This document shows, in pieces, positions 16,642-25,855 of a DNA stretch of 64,000 bases (position 1 is its first letter; each line of letters begins with the position of its first letter). The stretch comes from Pedobacter steynii (GTDB lineage Bacteria > Bacteroidota > Bacteroidia > Sphingobacteriales > Sphingobacteriaceae). The stretch lies in NCBI RefSeq assembly GCF_001721645.1, contig NZ_CP017141.1, positions 3,658,001-3,722,000 of the forward strand. The letters run 5' to 3'. The translations under genes and the position numbers were made by a program. A model generated the notes under the pieces. That model did no database searches, was not told where the DNA came from, and saw nothing but the letters and a program-made list of their open reading frames with translations.

Positions 16642-18336
16642 GTGAAATATAGTAACTCATTAAAATTCTCTCTTCTCTCTATTCTGCTGGGCTTGTCCGT
16701 ATGGCTTTTGTATGTCAGATACGGAAAGGGGCCGGTTCTTCCGGACGAATTGAAAGCGGGTGTCGCAAATGAGATTCTGGTTGCTGTGTACGACATGAAG
16801 CACCGTATTCCTGAAAATTTACCCAATCACATCAGATACCTTTCCATGAAATGGAAAGACGCAGATTCCAGGTTAGATACCGCAGACCTAAAAGAAAAAC
16901 TATCGAAGTCCGGAGATTTGTTGCTCACTATTGAAATATGGCCGGTTAAACATAAAAATCCACTTGATGAACTACTTGAAGGGGAGTATGACGCAAAAAT
17001 TAAATTGCTTGCCCGGTTTGTAGCCGGCAGAAATGATGTGATGCTGCGCTTTCTTCCCGAAATGGAAGTGCCGGTTCAGTTACTTCCATGGCAATACCAG
17101 TCGCCGGATAAATATATTAATGCTTTCAATTATTTCGCTGCCCTGCTGAAAAAGTCAGCGCCCGGGGTAAAGATGGTCTGGTCACCGGCAGGGTATCCGG
17201 GAGATTCGGAATTCTGGCCGGGACCAGATCATGTAGATCTCATCAGCATTACGGTAGGAGGTAAATCTGAAAAGAGTAGTAAAGCTTTTCCTCTGGATAC
17301 GGGTTTAACAAGTACTGTGCTGAAAAGCAAAATACACAGGATGAGATTTATGGATAAAGCCATCCTGATTCTGGCTGAGGGCATAAAAATAAATCCGCCG
17401 GAGATAGCTCCCATGCTTAAAGAAGTTAAAAATCAGGCAGACAGTTTTAAAAACACAATTTATTCGGCGGAGCATTTCGATAAAGGATCTAAACAGGTGA
17501 TCAGTCGTAAAAAACTGGCGATAGGGGTCTATGATCCAAGAAAAATCCTGTTGAAAGAGCCATCAGTCAGTACAGAACATCTTTTTACCGATTGGGGTGA
17601 AATTCAACGGGGTGATTTTTCACGTAATTTCCATGAAGTGATCAAACGCAGGCACGATGTAATTGTCACGATGGAACCCTGGAGGGATACGACCAATGTT
17701 GAGGATCCTTTCGCGTTGCAAAATACGATAAAGGGAAAATATGATCGGGAAATCATCAAACTTTACCACATCATTTCAAATTCGGGTCAGCAGGTTTACC
17801 TGCGTTGGGCACATGAAATGGAAATTCCGATTCACCGGTACTCCTGGCAAAGCCAGTCTCCCGTAGATTATATTAACTCTTTTCGTTATTTCATGAAATT
17901 TAAGCAGGAAGCCAGTCAGATTCTTAGTGTCTGGGGGCCGGCAGGGGACAGGGGCTCGGTTGACTGGTATCCGGGAGATGATGTGGTGGATTATATCAGT
18001 ATTGCAATTTATGGTTTGCCGGATAAGAACATCACAGATGAGGATAAACAGGAGTCATTTGGGACCGTATTTCAGCGTAAAAGCTATCGGATGAGATTTA
18101 TTAATAAACCTTTTTTTATCACGGAATTCGGGGTGAAAGGTAAGGAGGCTTATAAGAAAAAATGGCTCGAAGGAGCCGCAGAAACCATTCGTGGCCACAA
18201 GGAGATATTTGGAATATGTTATTTCAATTTATTTGATAACCCTAAGGTATGGGGTGATATAAAGGCACCTGACTGGAGCATAACGAAGGATACCTTTATT
18301 AAGTTTTGCAGATCAGTAGAACAAAATGACAAATAA
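16642..18336 (+). CDS. Membrane-anchored protein with two GH26-like modules
   Basis: I place the start at GTG 16642 (564 residues), which puts a transmembrane anchor (SLKFSLLSILLGLSVWLLYV) at the N-terminus; a TTG at 16609 would add 11 residues. Two homologous GH26-like barrels follow. The first has RFLPEME with Glu140 and ILAEG with Glu246; the second has RWAHEME with Glu392 and ITEFG with Glu495. Both also share the linked YINAFNYF / YINSFRYF helix and VWSPAG / VWGPAG. GH26 enzymes are mainly endo-beta-mannanases and related beta-glycanases. The second module keeps the canonical pattern, the first is more diverged. The gene overlaps the next by 11 bp. It is expected to face the periplasm. 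Confidence 0.75.
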   Translation: MKYSNSLKFSLLSILLGLSVWLLYVRYGKGPVLPDELKAGVANEILVAVYDMKHRIPENLPNHIRYLSMKWKDADSRLDTADLKEKLSKSGDLLLTIEIWPVKHKNPLDELLEGEYDAKIKLLARFVAGRNDVMLRFLPEMEVPVQLLPWQYQSPDKYINAFNYFAALLKKSAPGVKMVWSPAGYPGDSEFWPGPDHVDLISITVGGKSEKSSKAFPLDTGLTSTVLKSKIHRMRFMDKAILILAEGIKINPPEIAPMLKEVKNQADSFKNTIYSAEHFDKGSKQVISRKKLAIGVYDPRKILLKEPSVSTEHLFTDWGEIQRGDFSRNFHEVIKRRHDVIVTMEPWRDTTNVEDPFALQNTIKGKYDREIIKLYHIISNSGQQVYLRWAHEMEIPIHRYSWQSQSPVDYINSFRYFMKFKQEASQILSVWGPAGDRGSVDWYPGDDVVDYISIAIYGLPDKNITDEDKQESFGTVFQRKSYRMRFINKPFFITEFGVKGKEAYKKKWLEGAAETIRGHKEIFGICYFNLFDNPKVWGDIKAPDWSITKDTFIKFCRSVEQNDK

Positions 18337-19660
18337 TTATAAACCACTTAAAAGGGCATTGAAATTTTTAATTTTTCTCATGATACTTGGAGCGCTTGCT
18401 TGTTCCGGGAAGAAGGATAATACGGCCGCGAAGGTTTATATAGAAAGAAAAGATGGAAAGTTTGTTTTATATAGAAATGGTGCTCCATATTACATTAAAG
18501 GAGCTTCTGGTTTTTCAGAACTGGAAGAACTAAAAAAATCCGGAGGAAATACAATCAGAATCTGGGATACAGCGGGACTCAGCACTATACTAAAAAAAGC
18601 ACATGAGAATGGAATTGCCGTCATTGTTGGATTGCCATTACCAGAAAGCCAGTATCGGGTTTTTTACGATGATCAGCTGAAAATTGACTCCCAGTATCAT
18701 GCGATAAAGCAGCTCATTAATGCCCATAAAAAGGACCCCGCTTTACTGATGTGGTGTGTTGGAAATGAATTGTCTTTCCCGCTTAAGCCCAATTACAATA
18801 ATTTTTACCAGACCTTTAACGATATCGTTTCCCTTATTCATAAAGAGGATCCGGATCATCCGGTTACCACTACTGTTTTGAATTTTCGGCGAAAGGATAT
18901 TTTTAATATCAAAATGCGGACAGACATTGACCTCATCTCATTTAATCTTTTTGGAGGTTTGACGAGCTTGAAAAAGGATAGGGAGGGGTTTTCCTGGTTC
19001 TGGAATGGTCCTTATCTGATTACTGAATGGGGGATTGATGGACCATGGGATGGAAGCCAGTATACGGCCTGGGGAGCATATATTGAACCAACAAGTACTA
19101 AAAAGGCAGAGTTGCACAAGATGCGTTACGACCAATACATGCCGGTAAATGACCCTGGATATTTGGGCTCGTTTATCTTTTTCTGGGGCCAGAAGCAGGA
19201 GACCACTCATACCTGGTTCAGTCTTTTTGATGAGCATGGCAGGAAAACGGAATCGGTTGCGGTAGCCTCGGCCATTTGGACGGGTAAAAAAACAAAGGAT
19301 ACTTTTCCGAAAATTAATTATATGCTGTTGAATGGGAAAGGTGCAAAAGACAACATCATCCTGAAGAATGGTCAGACAGCTGCTGCGGAATTATTAATTG
19401 AGCCAGGATCTGTACCTCCTGAAAGGATAGAATGGAAAATCTATCCGGAAGACTGGTACAAAGTAGACAACATGAATAACCTGATAAGGCCTGCATTGAT
19501 TGAAACCATATTTACAAGGACCACCAACCTCGGAGTTACTTTTAAAGCACCAGTTAAGGAAGGGCCATACCGGATATTTGTCACCATAACGGGGCACAAC
19601 GGAAACATAGCAACCTCCAATACACCATTTTACATAGCTGAAAATGATGAAAAGAAGTAA
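18326..19660 (+). CDS. GH2/GH5-like TIM-barrel lipoprotein
   Basis: The 444-residue protein has a lipoprotein signal ending in LACSG (lipid on Cys26). The barrel begins with a strand repeat (RKDGKFVLYRNGAPYYIKG) and ELKKSGGNTIRIWD, as in the catalytic domain of GH2 enzymes. The acid/base motif is VGNELS with Glu148 and the nucleophile motif is ITEWG with Glu234, so it should be active. A C-terminal beta-sandwich domain starts near 335. It overlaps its neighbours by 11 and 17 bp, so translation is probably coupled. The exact linkage cleaved or transferred is unknown; it could also be a transglycosylase. Confidence 0.75.
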   Translation: MTNNYKPLKRALKFLIFLMILGALACSGKKDNTAAKVYIERKDGKFVLYRNGAPYYIKGASGFSELEELKKSGGNTIRIWDTAGLSTILKKAHENGIAVIVGLPLPESQYRVFYDDQLKIDSQYHAIKQLINAHKKDPALLMWCVGNELSFPLKPNYNNFYQTFNDIVSLIHKEDPDHPVTTTVLNFRRKDIFNIKMRTDIDLISFNLFGGLTSLKKDREGFSWFWNGPYLITEWGIDGPWDGSQYTAWGAYIEPTSTKKAELHKMRYDQYMPVNDPGYLGSFIFFWGQKQETTHTWFSLFDEHGRKTESVAVASAIWTGKKTKDTFPKINYMLLNGKGAKDNIILKNGQTAAAELLIEPGSVPPERIEWKIYPEDWYKVDNMNNLIRPALIETIFTRTTNLGVTFKAPVKEGPYRIFVTITGHNGNIATSNTPFYIAENDEKK

Positions 19661-22600
19661 TCCTGTGGTGAATCCCTCCAAATATCAGTTGTTCACATTG
19701 AGACTGATGATCTTTTTGGGTATGCTTTGCATGTTTTTCTTTTTTGTGGAGTTGCTGCGTAAGGATACAGATGCTGTTGTGTTATACTGGATGCTGATGT
19801 TAACGCTTGGTTTTGCCTGTTCTAAAATCATCCATGAATGGATTCATTACCTGTTCATCTCGGTTCCCAAAAAACCAAACGTCCGGAAAGACTTTACAGT
19901 AGATGTTTTTACGACATTTTGTGCAGGCGAACCTTATGAGATGATCAAAGAAACACTGATCGCAATTAAGGCCATTGAATATCCTCATCAGACTTTTCTG
20001 TGTGATGAGGCCAACGATCCTTATTTAAAGCAGTTTTGTGTGGAATTAGGAATCCATCATGTCACGAGATCAGTTAAAATTGATGCAAAAGCTGGAAATA
20101 TCAACAATGCATTGAAAAGCTCTTCGGCTGAGCTTTGTCTGGTGCTTGATCCGGACCATGTTCCTTTTCCAGATTTTCTTGATTATGTTATTCCCCATTT
20201 CAACCGGCCGGAAATCGGATTTGTACAGGTGGTCCAATCTTATAAGAACCAGGATCAAACCCTGATCGCCAAGGGGGCAGCTCAGCAAACTTATCAGTTT
20301 TATGGGCCAATGATGATGACGATGAACAAGTATGGAACGGTGCTCGCGATTGGTGCCAATTGCACTTTCAGACGGGAGGCATTGGATTCTATTGGTGGTC
20401 ATGCCGCCGGTTTGGCGGAAGATATGCATACGGCAATGCAATTACACGCTAAAGGCTGGAAATCAGTATATGTACCTGCAGTAGTGGCAAGAGGATTGGT
20501 GCCGGCTACTTTATCCGCGTATTATAGTCAGCAGTTAAAATGGTCCAGAGGTGTGTTTGAACTGTGGGTAACTTCTTATCTTAAGTTATTCAGAAAGTTC
20601 AGCTGGCAGCAGAAACTACATTACGGAACAATCCCGGTATTTTACCTGTCCGGGGTATTTTTCTTACTCAATTTTGTGATCCCTATAGCTTCATTGCTAC
20701 TCAATACCAGTCCGGTGAATATCGACTTTTTGAGTTTCTTCACGCTTGGATTTCCACTGGCCATTCTGATCATATTAATTCGGCATTTTGTACAAAAATG
20801 GGTGATGGAGGAAGAGGAACGGGGTTTTCATTTAGTGGGAGGTCTGTTGATGATCGGCACCTGGTGGATCTTTCTGGTAGGTTTTGTTTATACGATATTG
20901 CGGATTAAGGTTCCCTACATTCCCACCCCTAAAGATGATGAAGAAGAAGACAACTGGCGCCTGAACTTCCCTAACCTGGCACTGATTCTCCTGTCTCTTG
21001 TTGCCGTAGCTTATGGCTTATATTATGACCTGAACCCTTATAATCTCTTTATGGCAGGATTTGCTGTTGCGAATTGTTTTATCCTGTTGTTTACGGTGGT
21101 AGCCAGCAGGCAAACACAGTTTAGAAAATACAAGCACAAACATCTTTATCTGCTGCGTTTTATGACTGGCGTTGGCATCTTTAAAGTGCATTTCTGGAAA
21201 TTGAGAAGGCGCATTTATGGATGGGTGAGAAGCTCTGCACTGATCATTACTGCGATTATTGCCTCTGTTACAATTTATCAGGTTGAGCGCAACCGCTCGG
21301 CCCAGGAGTCAACGGTGCAATCCCTTCCTGACCGCAAAAAGATGCTGATTCCCGGAATATATGCCCCTTCACAGTCGGATGGGCTCAGCTCTATGAAAGC
21401 GGTAGAAAAAATCGAACAGCAAAGTGACATTCATTTCGGTATCGTATCGCTTTATTTAGCATGGGGTGATCAGCAGAAAAATGCTTTACCGCATAAATTG
21501 CTGGATAGTATTTATAAAGTAAATGCAATTCCCATGATTACCTGGGAGCCTTGGCAAAGCCTGTTTGAGCAAAATAAAAACAGTGGAACGAAGGAACAAA
21601 AAGTCTTTTCGCATATTGTAAATGGGGCATATGATGAATACCTCAAGCGCTTTTCCAATCAGATAAAAGCATTAAACAGGCCTGTTTTTATGAGGTTTGC
21701 TCACGAAGCTGATAATCCACAGTATCCCTGGTCTGCCAGTGGAGGAAATACCCCCGCGGAATTTGTTGCCGCCTGGAAATATGTACATGAATACTTTGCA
21801 AACCATCGTGTCGACAATGTGGTTTGGGTGTGGAACCCCTGGAAACCAGAAGCTGTTAAGGAATACTTTCCGGGAAAGGAATATGTAGATTGGATTGGAG
21901 TGACCAACCTCAATTATGCAGATCAGAATCCGGATCGGAAATGGTATAGCATGGACCAGCTTTATGAGGCATTTCATCGCCAGAAAGAATTTACCAGCGG
22001 ATTACCGGTGATGCTTGCAGAAACTGGATCATTGCGTACGGCGGCCAGGCAAAAAGAATGGATAGAAAATGCTTTTCATCAGATTGATACCAGGTATCCG
22101 GAGATAAAAGCAGTGGTATTTTTCAATAGCGCTGAGGATAAAAACACGATTTCGGCCGATTCCCCTCCTTTACTGGACTGGAAGATTGCGGATTTTAATC
22201 CTATTGCCAAACTATTAAAGTCCAGCGGAAAATATACAGACTGGATGTCTAGCCAGCCAATTGTACAGGCTGAGCCGGAGGGCATCCCTTATAAAAAGGG
22301 AACTGTTAACACGGATTACTTTTCAGGGATCAAAGGGGTTAATTATTCAAAAGATCAGGACTGGAGAAGCAGTTACCACAGCCTTAAAAAAGAAGAAATT
22401 ATCAGCGACTTCAGCGAGATGAAGAAGCTAGGCATCAATACGATTAAACATTTCGGACCAAATATTTACGATCATAACATCCTGAAGGTTGCAGATCAGA
22501 AGAAGCTTAAAGTAGTGTACAGTTTCTGGATTGAAGAACATAACGATTTCATTTCAGATACGGCTCGGTTATCTGATTTTGCTGATGAAATACTGGCTAC

Positions 22601-23420
22601 AGTAAAGCGCCTGAAGAGCAATAAAAATATCGTCATGTGGAATATAGGCAATACGCCAATGATGCAGATGGCGCAACATTTTTATAAGCCGGACTTATTT
22701 TACCCAAGAGCAGTTTATTTATCCTGGCTGAGGAAATTAGCGACTTCAATTAAGCAGGCCGATCCGGACCGTGCCATATCTGTTGATCTAGAGGTAGACC
22801 GGAATTTAAATCAGAATGCAGGTTTACTGGAATACCAGATTCCGTTTGACTACCTGGGGCTGGTTGCAGGAAAAGGAGAAATCAATGAAGGAGAAACAGG
22901 TCGATTGAAAGTCCCTTACCTGTATAGTGTCCTGAGCCCGGATCAGTACCGGAAACTAAAATCAAAGGAATCAGGTGTTTTAATGGGAAACTGGCAGGAT
23001 CAGCAGAGAAAAGGTTTTGTCTCTTTTGATGGTCTTAAAGATTTGTACGGGAACAACAAAACGGGTTGGTATACGCTGGGAAATTTATGGAATAACCTGA
23101 AAGTACCCTCACCGGTTCCGCCGATGAAAATATTAAGACCTGCGACAACAATTGTGGCGCAAGGGCAGGCAACCTACCACATCATCAGCCAGCTCAATGA
23201 GGAATGGAAAATTTTAGCAGACTCAAAGGATCTGAAGTTCAGATGGAACCTGGTGAGAAATGACAGGTATGGGAATCCGGTCCGGATGAAAAGAGTAGGA
23301 GAAGGAGCCCAGCTTACCCTGACAATACCGCCAAATCCAGCACGCTATCAACTTTATCTTTATGTAATCAAAGGAAAACAGGTACAGATTATAATTTCTG
23401 ATTTAAATATTCCTTTATAG
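19644..23420 (+). CDS. Processive GT2 glycosyltransferase fused to GH26-like and degenerate GH2/GH5-like modules
   Basis: This 1258-residue fusion starts with two membrane segments (about 14-57), then a cellulose-synthase-like GT2 domain (about 75-310) with Asp121, DPD (Asp169/Asp171), Glu259-Asp260 and Q296-Q-L-K-W300. Five or six membrane segments follow (about 330-550) and form the likely export channel. Outside, a GH26-like module (about 560-870) keeps both catalytic acids (Glu688 in RFAHE, Glu793 in LAETG). The last module (about 890-1258) resembles the upstream lipoprotein but has Thr1004 and Asn1116 where the two catalytic Glu are expected, so it is probably a binding or scaffold part. 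It likely makes and exports a beta-linked polysaccharide. Product unknown. Confidence 0.82.
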   Translation: MMKRSNPVVNPSKYQLFTLRLMIFLGMLCMFFFFVELLRKDTDAVVLYWMLMLTLGFACSKIIHEWIHYLFISVPKKPNVRKDFTVDVFTTFCAGEPYEMIKETLIAIKAIEYPHQTFLCDEANDPYLKQFCVELGIHHVTRSVKIDAKAGNINNALKSSSAELCLVLDPDHVPFPDFLDYVIPHFNRPEIGFVQVVQSYKNQDQTLIAKGAAQQTYQFYGPMMMTMNKYGTVLAIGANCTFRREALDSIGGHAAGLAEDMHTAMQLHAKGWKSVYVPAVVARGLVPATLSAYYSQQLKWSRGVFELWVTSYLKLFRKFSWQQKLHYGTIPVFYLSGVFFLLNFVIPIASLLLNTSPVNIDFLSFFTLGFPLAILIILIRHFVQKWVMEEEERGFHLVGGLLMIGTWWIFLVGFVYTILRIKVPYIPTPKDDEEEDNWRLNFPNLALILLSLVAVAYGLYYDLNPYNLFMAGFAVANCFILLFTVVASRQTQFRKYKHKHLYLLRFMTGVGIFKVHFWKLRRRIYGWVRSSALIITAIIASVTIYQVERNRSAQESTVQSLPDRKKMLIPGIYAPSQSDGLSSMKAVEKIEQQSDIHFGIVSLYLAWGDQQKNALPHKLLDSIYKVNAIPMITWEPWQSLFEQNKNSGTKEQKVFSHIVNGAYDEYLKRFSNQIKALNRPVFMRFAHEADNPQYPWSASGGNTPAEFVAAWKYVHEYFANHRVDNVVWVWNPWKPEAVKEYFPGKEYVDWIGVTNLNYADQNPDRKWYSMDQLYEAFHRQKEFTSGLPVMLAETGSLRTAARQKEWIENAFHQIDTRYPEIKAVVFFNSAEDKNTISADSPPLLDWKIADFNPIAKLLKSSGKYTDWMSSQPIVQAEPEGIPYKKGTVNTDYFSGIKGVNYSKDQDWRSSYHSLKKEEIISDFSEMKKLGINTIKHFGPNIYDHNILKVADQKKLKVVYSFWIEEHNDFISDTARLSDFADEILATVKRLKSNKNIVMWNIGNTPMMQMAQHFYKPDLFYPRAVYLSWLRKLATSIKQADPDRAISVDLEVDRNLNQNAGLLEYQIPFDYLGLVAGKGEINEGETGRLKVPYLYSVLSPDQYRKLKSKESGVLMGNWQDQQRKGFVSFDGLKDLYGNNKTGWYTLGNLWNNLKVPSPVPPMKILRPATTIVAQGQATYHIISQLNEEWKILADSKDLKFRWNLVRNDRYGNPVRMKRVGEGAQLTLTIPPNPARYQLYLYVIKGKQVQIIISDLNIPL

Positions 23421-23453
23421 GGATTTCCAGGTTTTTTGAATGAAAAAATATAT

Positions 23454-23461
23454 TATTTTTG
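23454..23461 (+). promoter_or_regulatory. Likely -7 box (TATTTTTG) for ppnP
   Basis: The site is a full match to TAnnTTTG, 33 bp before the ppnP start. A TTG at 23436-23438 is closer than the usual 19-21 bp, so the -33 element is uncertain. Confidence 0.35.
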
Positions 23462-23494
23462 AGGAGACAATAACCCTCAATAAGTACAAAAGCA

Positions 23495-23791
23495 ATGGAC
23501 AATACAAGTAATCCGATACCACACCATGTTTATTTTGATGGAAAGGTACAAAGCCTCGGACTGGAAACAGAAAATGGCAAGGCAACTTTGGGTGTGATGA
23601 AGAAAGGTACTTATGAATTTTCAACCTCTTCGCCTGAAAGAATGGTCGTGGTATCCGGTGTTATGAATGTGAAATTACCGGATACGGATTGGTTGAAATA
23701 TACGGAACAGCAGGAATTCCATGTCACTGCCGGTATTTCCTTTGGTGTGGAATGCGATACTGATGTAGCGTATATCTGCTATTACGGATAA
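23495..23791 (+). CDS. ppnP: Pyrimidine/purine nucleoside phosphorylase PpnP
   Basis: The 98-residue protein is a small cupin of the PpnP (DUF1255, YaiE) family: YFDGKVQSLGLETENGKATLGVM, then YEFSTSSPERMVVVSGVMNVKLPDTDWLKY and FGVECDTDVAYICYYG match the full length of the E. coli protein. PpnP splits many nucleosides with phosphate into the free base and ribose-1-phosphate. The cupin is a cytoplasmic dimer. Its stop codon overlaps the start of the DMT transporter by 1 bp, so the two are translated together; a base or nucleoside export role for the transporter is possible but unsupported. Confidence 0.93.
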   Translation: MDNTSNPIPHHVYFDGKVQSLGLETENGKATLGVMKKGTYEFSTSSPERMVVVSGVMNVKLPDTDWLKYTEQQEFHVTAGISFGVECDTDVAYICYYG

Positions 23792-24699
23792 TGAATACAC
23801 ATGTTAAAGGCTATTTCTGGGCATGTATTTCCTCTGCAACATTTGGCCTCATTGCGTTATTTGCTTTACCGCTCACGCAAAAAGGAATCTCACATGATTC
23901 TGTTTTATGTTACCGTTTTGCTGGCGCCTCTTTATTTCTGGCCCTATGGATGATTTTCAAAAAGGAATCGTTTGCTATCGCTAAAAAAGAGATGGGCTTA
24001 TTGGCGCTCCTTGGGGTATTGTATGCATTATCCGCACAGTACCTGTTTTTGAGTTATGATTATTTAGGGGTAGGCACTGCCTCAACCATTTTATTCCTGT
24101 ATCCGGTATTTGTTGCCGTATTGATGGCTGTGTTTTTTAAGGAAAAGATAAAGATGGCGACTTTAGCTGCTATTTTAATCGCCTTTTTAGGTATTTCCCT
24201 TTTATATAAAGGGGATCAGGGGAAGAGTCTTAACCCTTTGGGGATCGGAACCATCCTGCTCTCTGCACTGAGTTATGCGATTTATATTATCGTGGTGAAT
24301 AAATCCAGGGTACAACACTTTTCAGGCTATAAGCTTACTTTTTATGTCATGGCGTTAAGCTCGGGTTATTTCCTGATAAAGGCACAAACAACCGGGGGAC
24401 TAATGCTCCTTCCTGATACAGTTGCATGGGTAAATCTGGCTTTGTTGTCTTTGCTGGCTACCGCCTTATCCTGTGTCGCAATGGTGTTTGCCGTACAATA
24501 CGTAGGTTCTACTGCGACCGCTATACTTGGCGCTTTGGAGCCTGTGGTTGCCGTAGCTGTAGGCGTGCTGGCTTTTAACGAGGCCATTACCGGAAGCCTG
24601 ATTCTGGGCGTTTTACTGATTCTGATTGCCGTTTCTTTAATTGTACTGTCCGACTATTTTTATAAACGCCTGGCTGCACAAAAGATCCTGACAAAATAA
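23791..24699 (+). CDS. EamA/DMT-superfamily transporter
   Basis: The 302-residue protein has ten hydrophobic segments in two EamA repeats (about 5-135 and 150-285), each ending in the conserved small-residue pattern (VGTASTILFLYPVFVAVLMA and STATAILGALEPVVAVAVGV). Such inner membrane carriers export metabolites such as amino acids, bases or drugs. It is translationally coupled to ppnP. The substrate cannot be read from the sequence. Confidence 0.92.
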   Translation: MNTHVKGYFWACISSATFGLIALFALPLTQKGISHDSVLCYRFAGASLFLALWMIFKKESFAIAKKEMGLLALLGVLYALSAQYLFLSYDYLGVGTASTILFLYPVFVAVLMAVFFKEKIKMATLAAILIAFLGISLLYKGDQGKSLNPLGIGTILLSALSYAIYIIVVNKSRVQHFSGYKLTFYVMALSSGYFLIKAQTTGGLMLLPDTVAWVNLALLSLLATALSCVAMVFAVQYVGSTATAILGALEPVVAVAVGVLAFNEAITGSLILGVLLILIAVSLIVLSDYFYKRLAAQKILTK

Positions 24700-24787
24700 A
24701 GCATTGATCTTTTTCGCCTGTTCAACCGAAGTCAATTGCCCAAGTAACTGAAAAGCTACTTCCATTGCGGTGTATGGGTTCGTTAAT

Positions 24788-25561
24788 TTAATTTTTTTGT
24801 GGTTCTGCAGGGCTTTTTTGAACAAGCTCTCTTTGATTAGTCAGCACAAACTGAAAGAGTTGTTCTGTAGGTACGAGTTTCCGGCTGCATTTCTCGATAT
24901 CCATGCCTTCTTTTGTCCATAGGTAGGGCTGAAAGCTATAGGATTTGCTTCCATCAAGTTTTGCAATAAACTTGTTCCAGGTAGACCACCTCAGGCCTTT
25001 GTAAAAGGCAGAAAGGTCACTGTCAAAACAGAAACGAATAAACTCAGTATAGCCAAGCCCAAGGGATTCCCATTGCAGGCTATTGGGTGCGAGGTAATAA
25101 ATGGCTTTTAAATCTTCTCCAAAAGCACCGTAATTAATCGCAAAAAAGCCGCCAACGGCATCATCTGCAACCAATAGGTAGTCTGGTTTATCACCAAATT
25201 CTTTTATTGATTTTCCTTTATTCCATTCCGGAACAGAACGGTTCAGCCGCTCGTTCCCTGAACCTAAAATCCTCAGCCAGCCATTGTCTACCATAATGCC
25301 TCCGCTGTTGTAAATCACTGCACCCAAAGAAGAATAGGTAGAAACCTGAGCGTTAAACAATGCATTCTTAGCACTGACGGAATCAAAGCCCAGAACCTCG
25401 ACCTTATTTTTTGCAGAATCTACCCACTTTTGAATCAGCGGCCATGCCGGGTCTGTTGTATTAATTAACTCATCCAGACTTTGCATTTTATTTTGTGCAG
25501 AAACAGTGAAGGAGAGGGTCGTAATTACCAGTATTAAGAGGCTTTTAGTTACACTTTTCAT
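24788..25561 (-). CDS. DUF2625 family exported protein
   Basis: I start it at the ATG at 25561 (257 residues) because this gives a proper Sec signal peptide (MKSVTKSLLILVITTLSF, ending near SAQ) and leaves a perfect -7 box upstream; a TTG 24 bp earlier would overlap that box. The mature part matches DUF2625 over its length: SLDELINTTDPAWPLIQ, GAVIYNSGGIMVDNGWLRILGSG, then LLVADDAVGGFFAINYGAFG and YLAPNSLQWESLGLGY. The function is unknown. It seems monocistronic and convergent with the DMT transporter. Confidence 0.85.
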   Translation of the reverse strand: MKSVTKSLLILVITTLSFTVSAQNKMQSLDELINTTDPAWPLIQKWVDSAKNKVEVLGFDSVSAKNALFNAQVSTYSSLGAVIYNSGGIMVDNGWLRILGSGNERLNRSVPEWNKGKSIKEFGDKPDYLLVADDAVGGFFAINYGAFGEDLKAIYYLAPNSLQWESLGLGYTEFIRFCFDSDLSAFYKGLRWSTWNKFIAKLDGSKSYSFQPYLWTKEGMDIEKCSRKLVPTEQLFQFVLTNQRELVQKSPAEPQKN

Positions 25562-25582
25562 AGAAATTGAACTTATCTTTTT

Positions 25583-25590
25583 CAAAGATA
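25583..25590 (-). promoter_or_regulatory. -7 box (TATCTTTG) of the DUF2625 gene
   Basis: Read on the minus strand, TATCTTTG fully matches TAnnTTTG and lies 21 bp upstream of the chosen ATG. No paired TTG element was found at the usual distance. Confidence 0.4.
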
Positions 25591-25855
25591 GAATGAAAAT
25601 ACTGTTATCACATAAAATAGATGATTATTGTCACTCCATTTCATATCGTCCAGAATTTTGTTTTCTGCAGTTTTAAGCGGTGTTAACTATTTGTTTTACA
25701 GGTTGGAGGATGAAAATCAATTCTGCGTATTATTGGAAAGATTAGTCGGTTAATTGTTGATCATCAGCACTTAATAGTTGGTCTTAAATGAAGAGAACAA
25801 AGGTCTTAAATTCAGGTAATGGTATTTAATCATGACCTATAAACTCAGACCTATT

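Noticed and set aside
24637..24825. A minus-strand 62-residue frame at the end of the DMT transporter gene
   Set aside because: It overlaps the ends of two well-supported genes and shows no recognisable feature.
25562..25585. TTG start for the DUF2625 gene
   Set aside because: It overlaps a perfect -7 promoter box and adds residues before the signal peptide.
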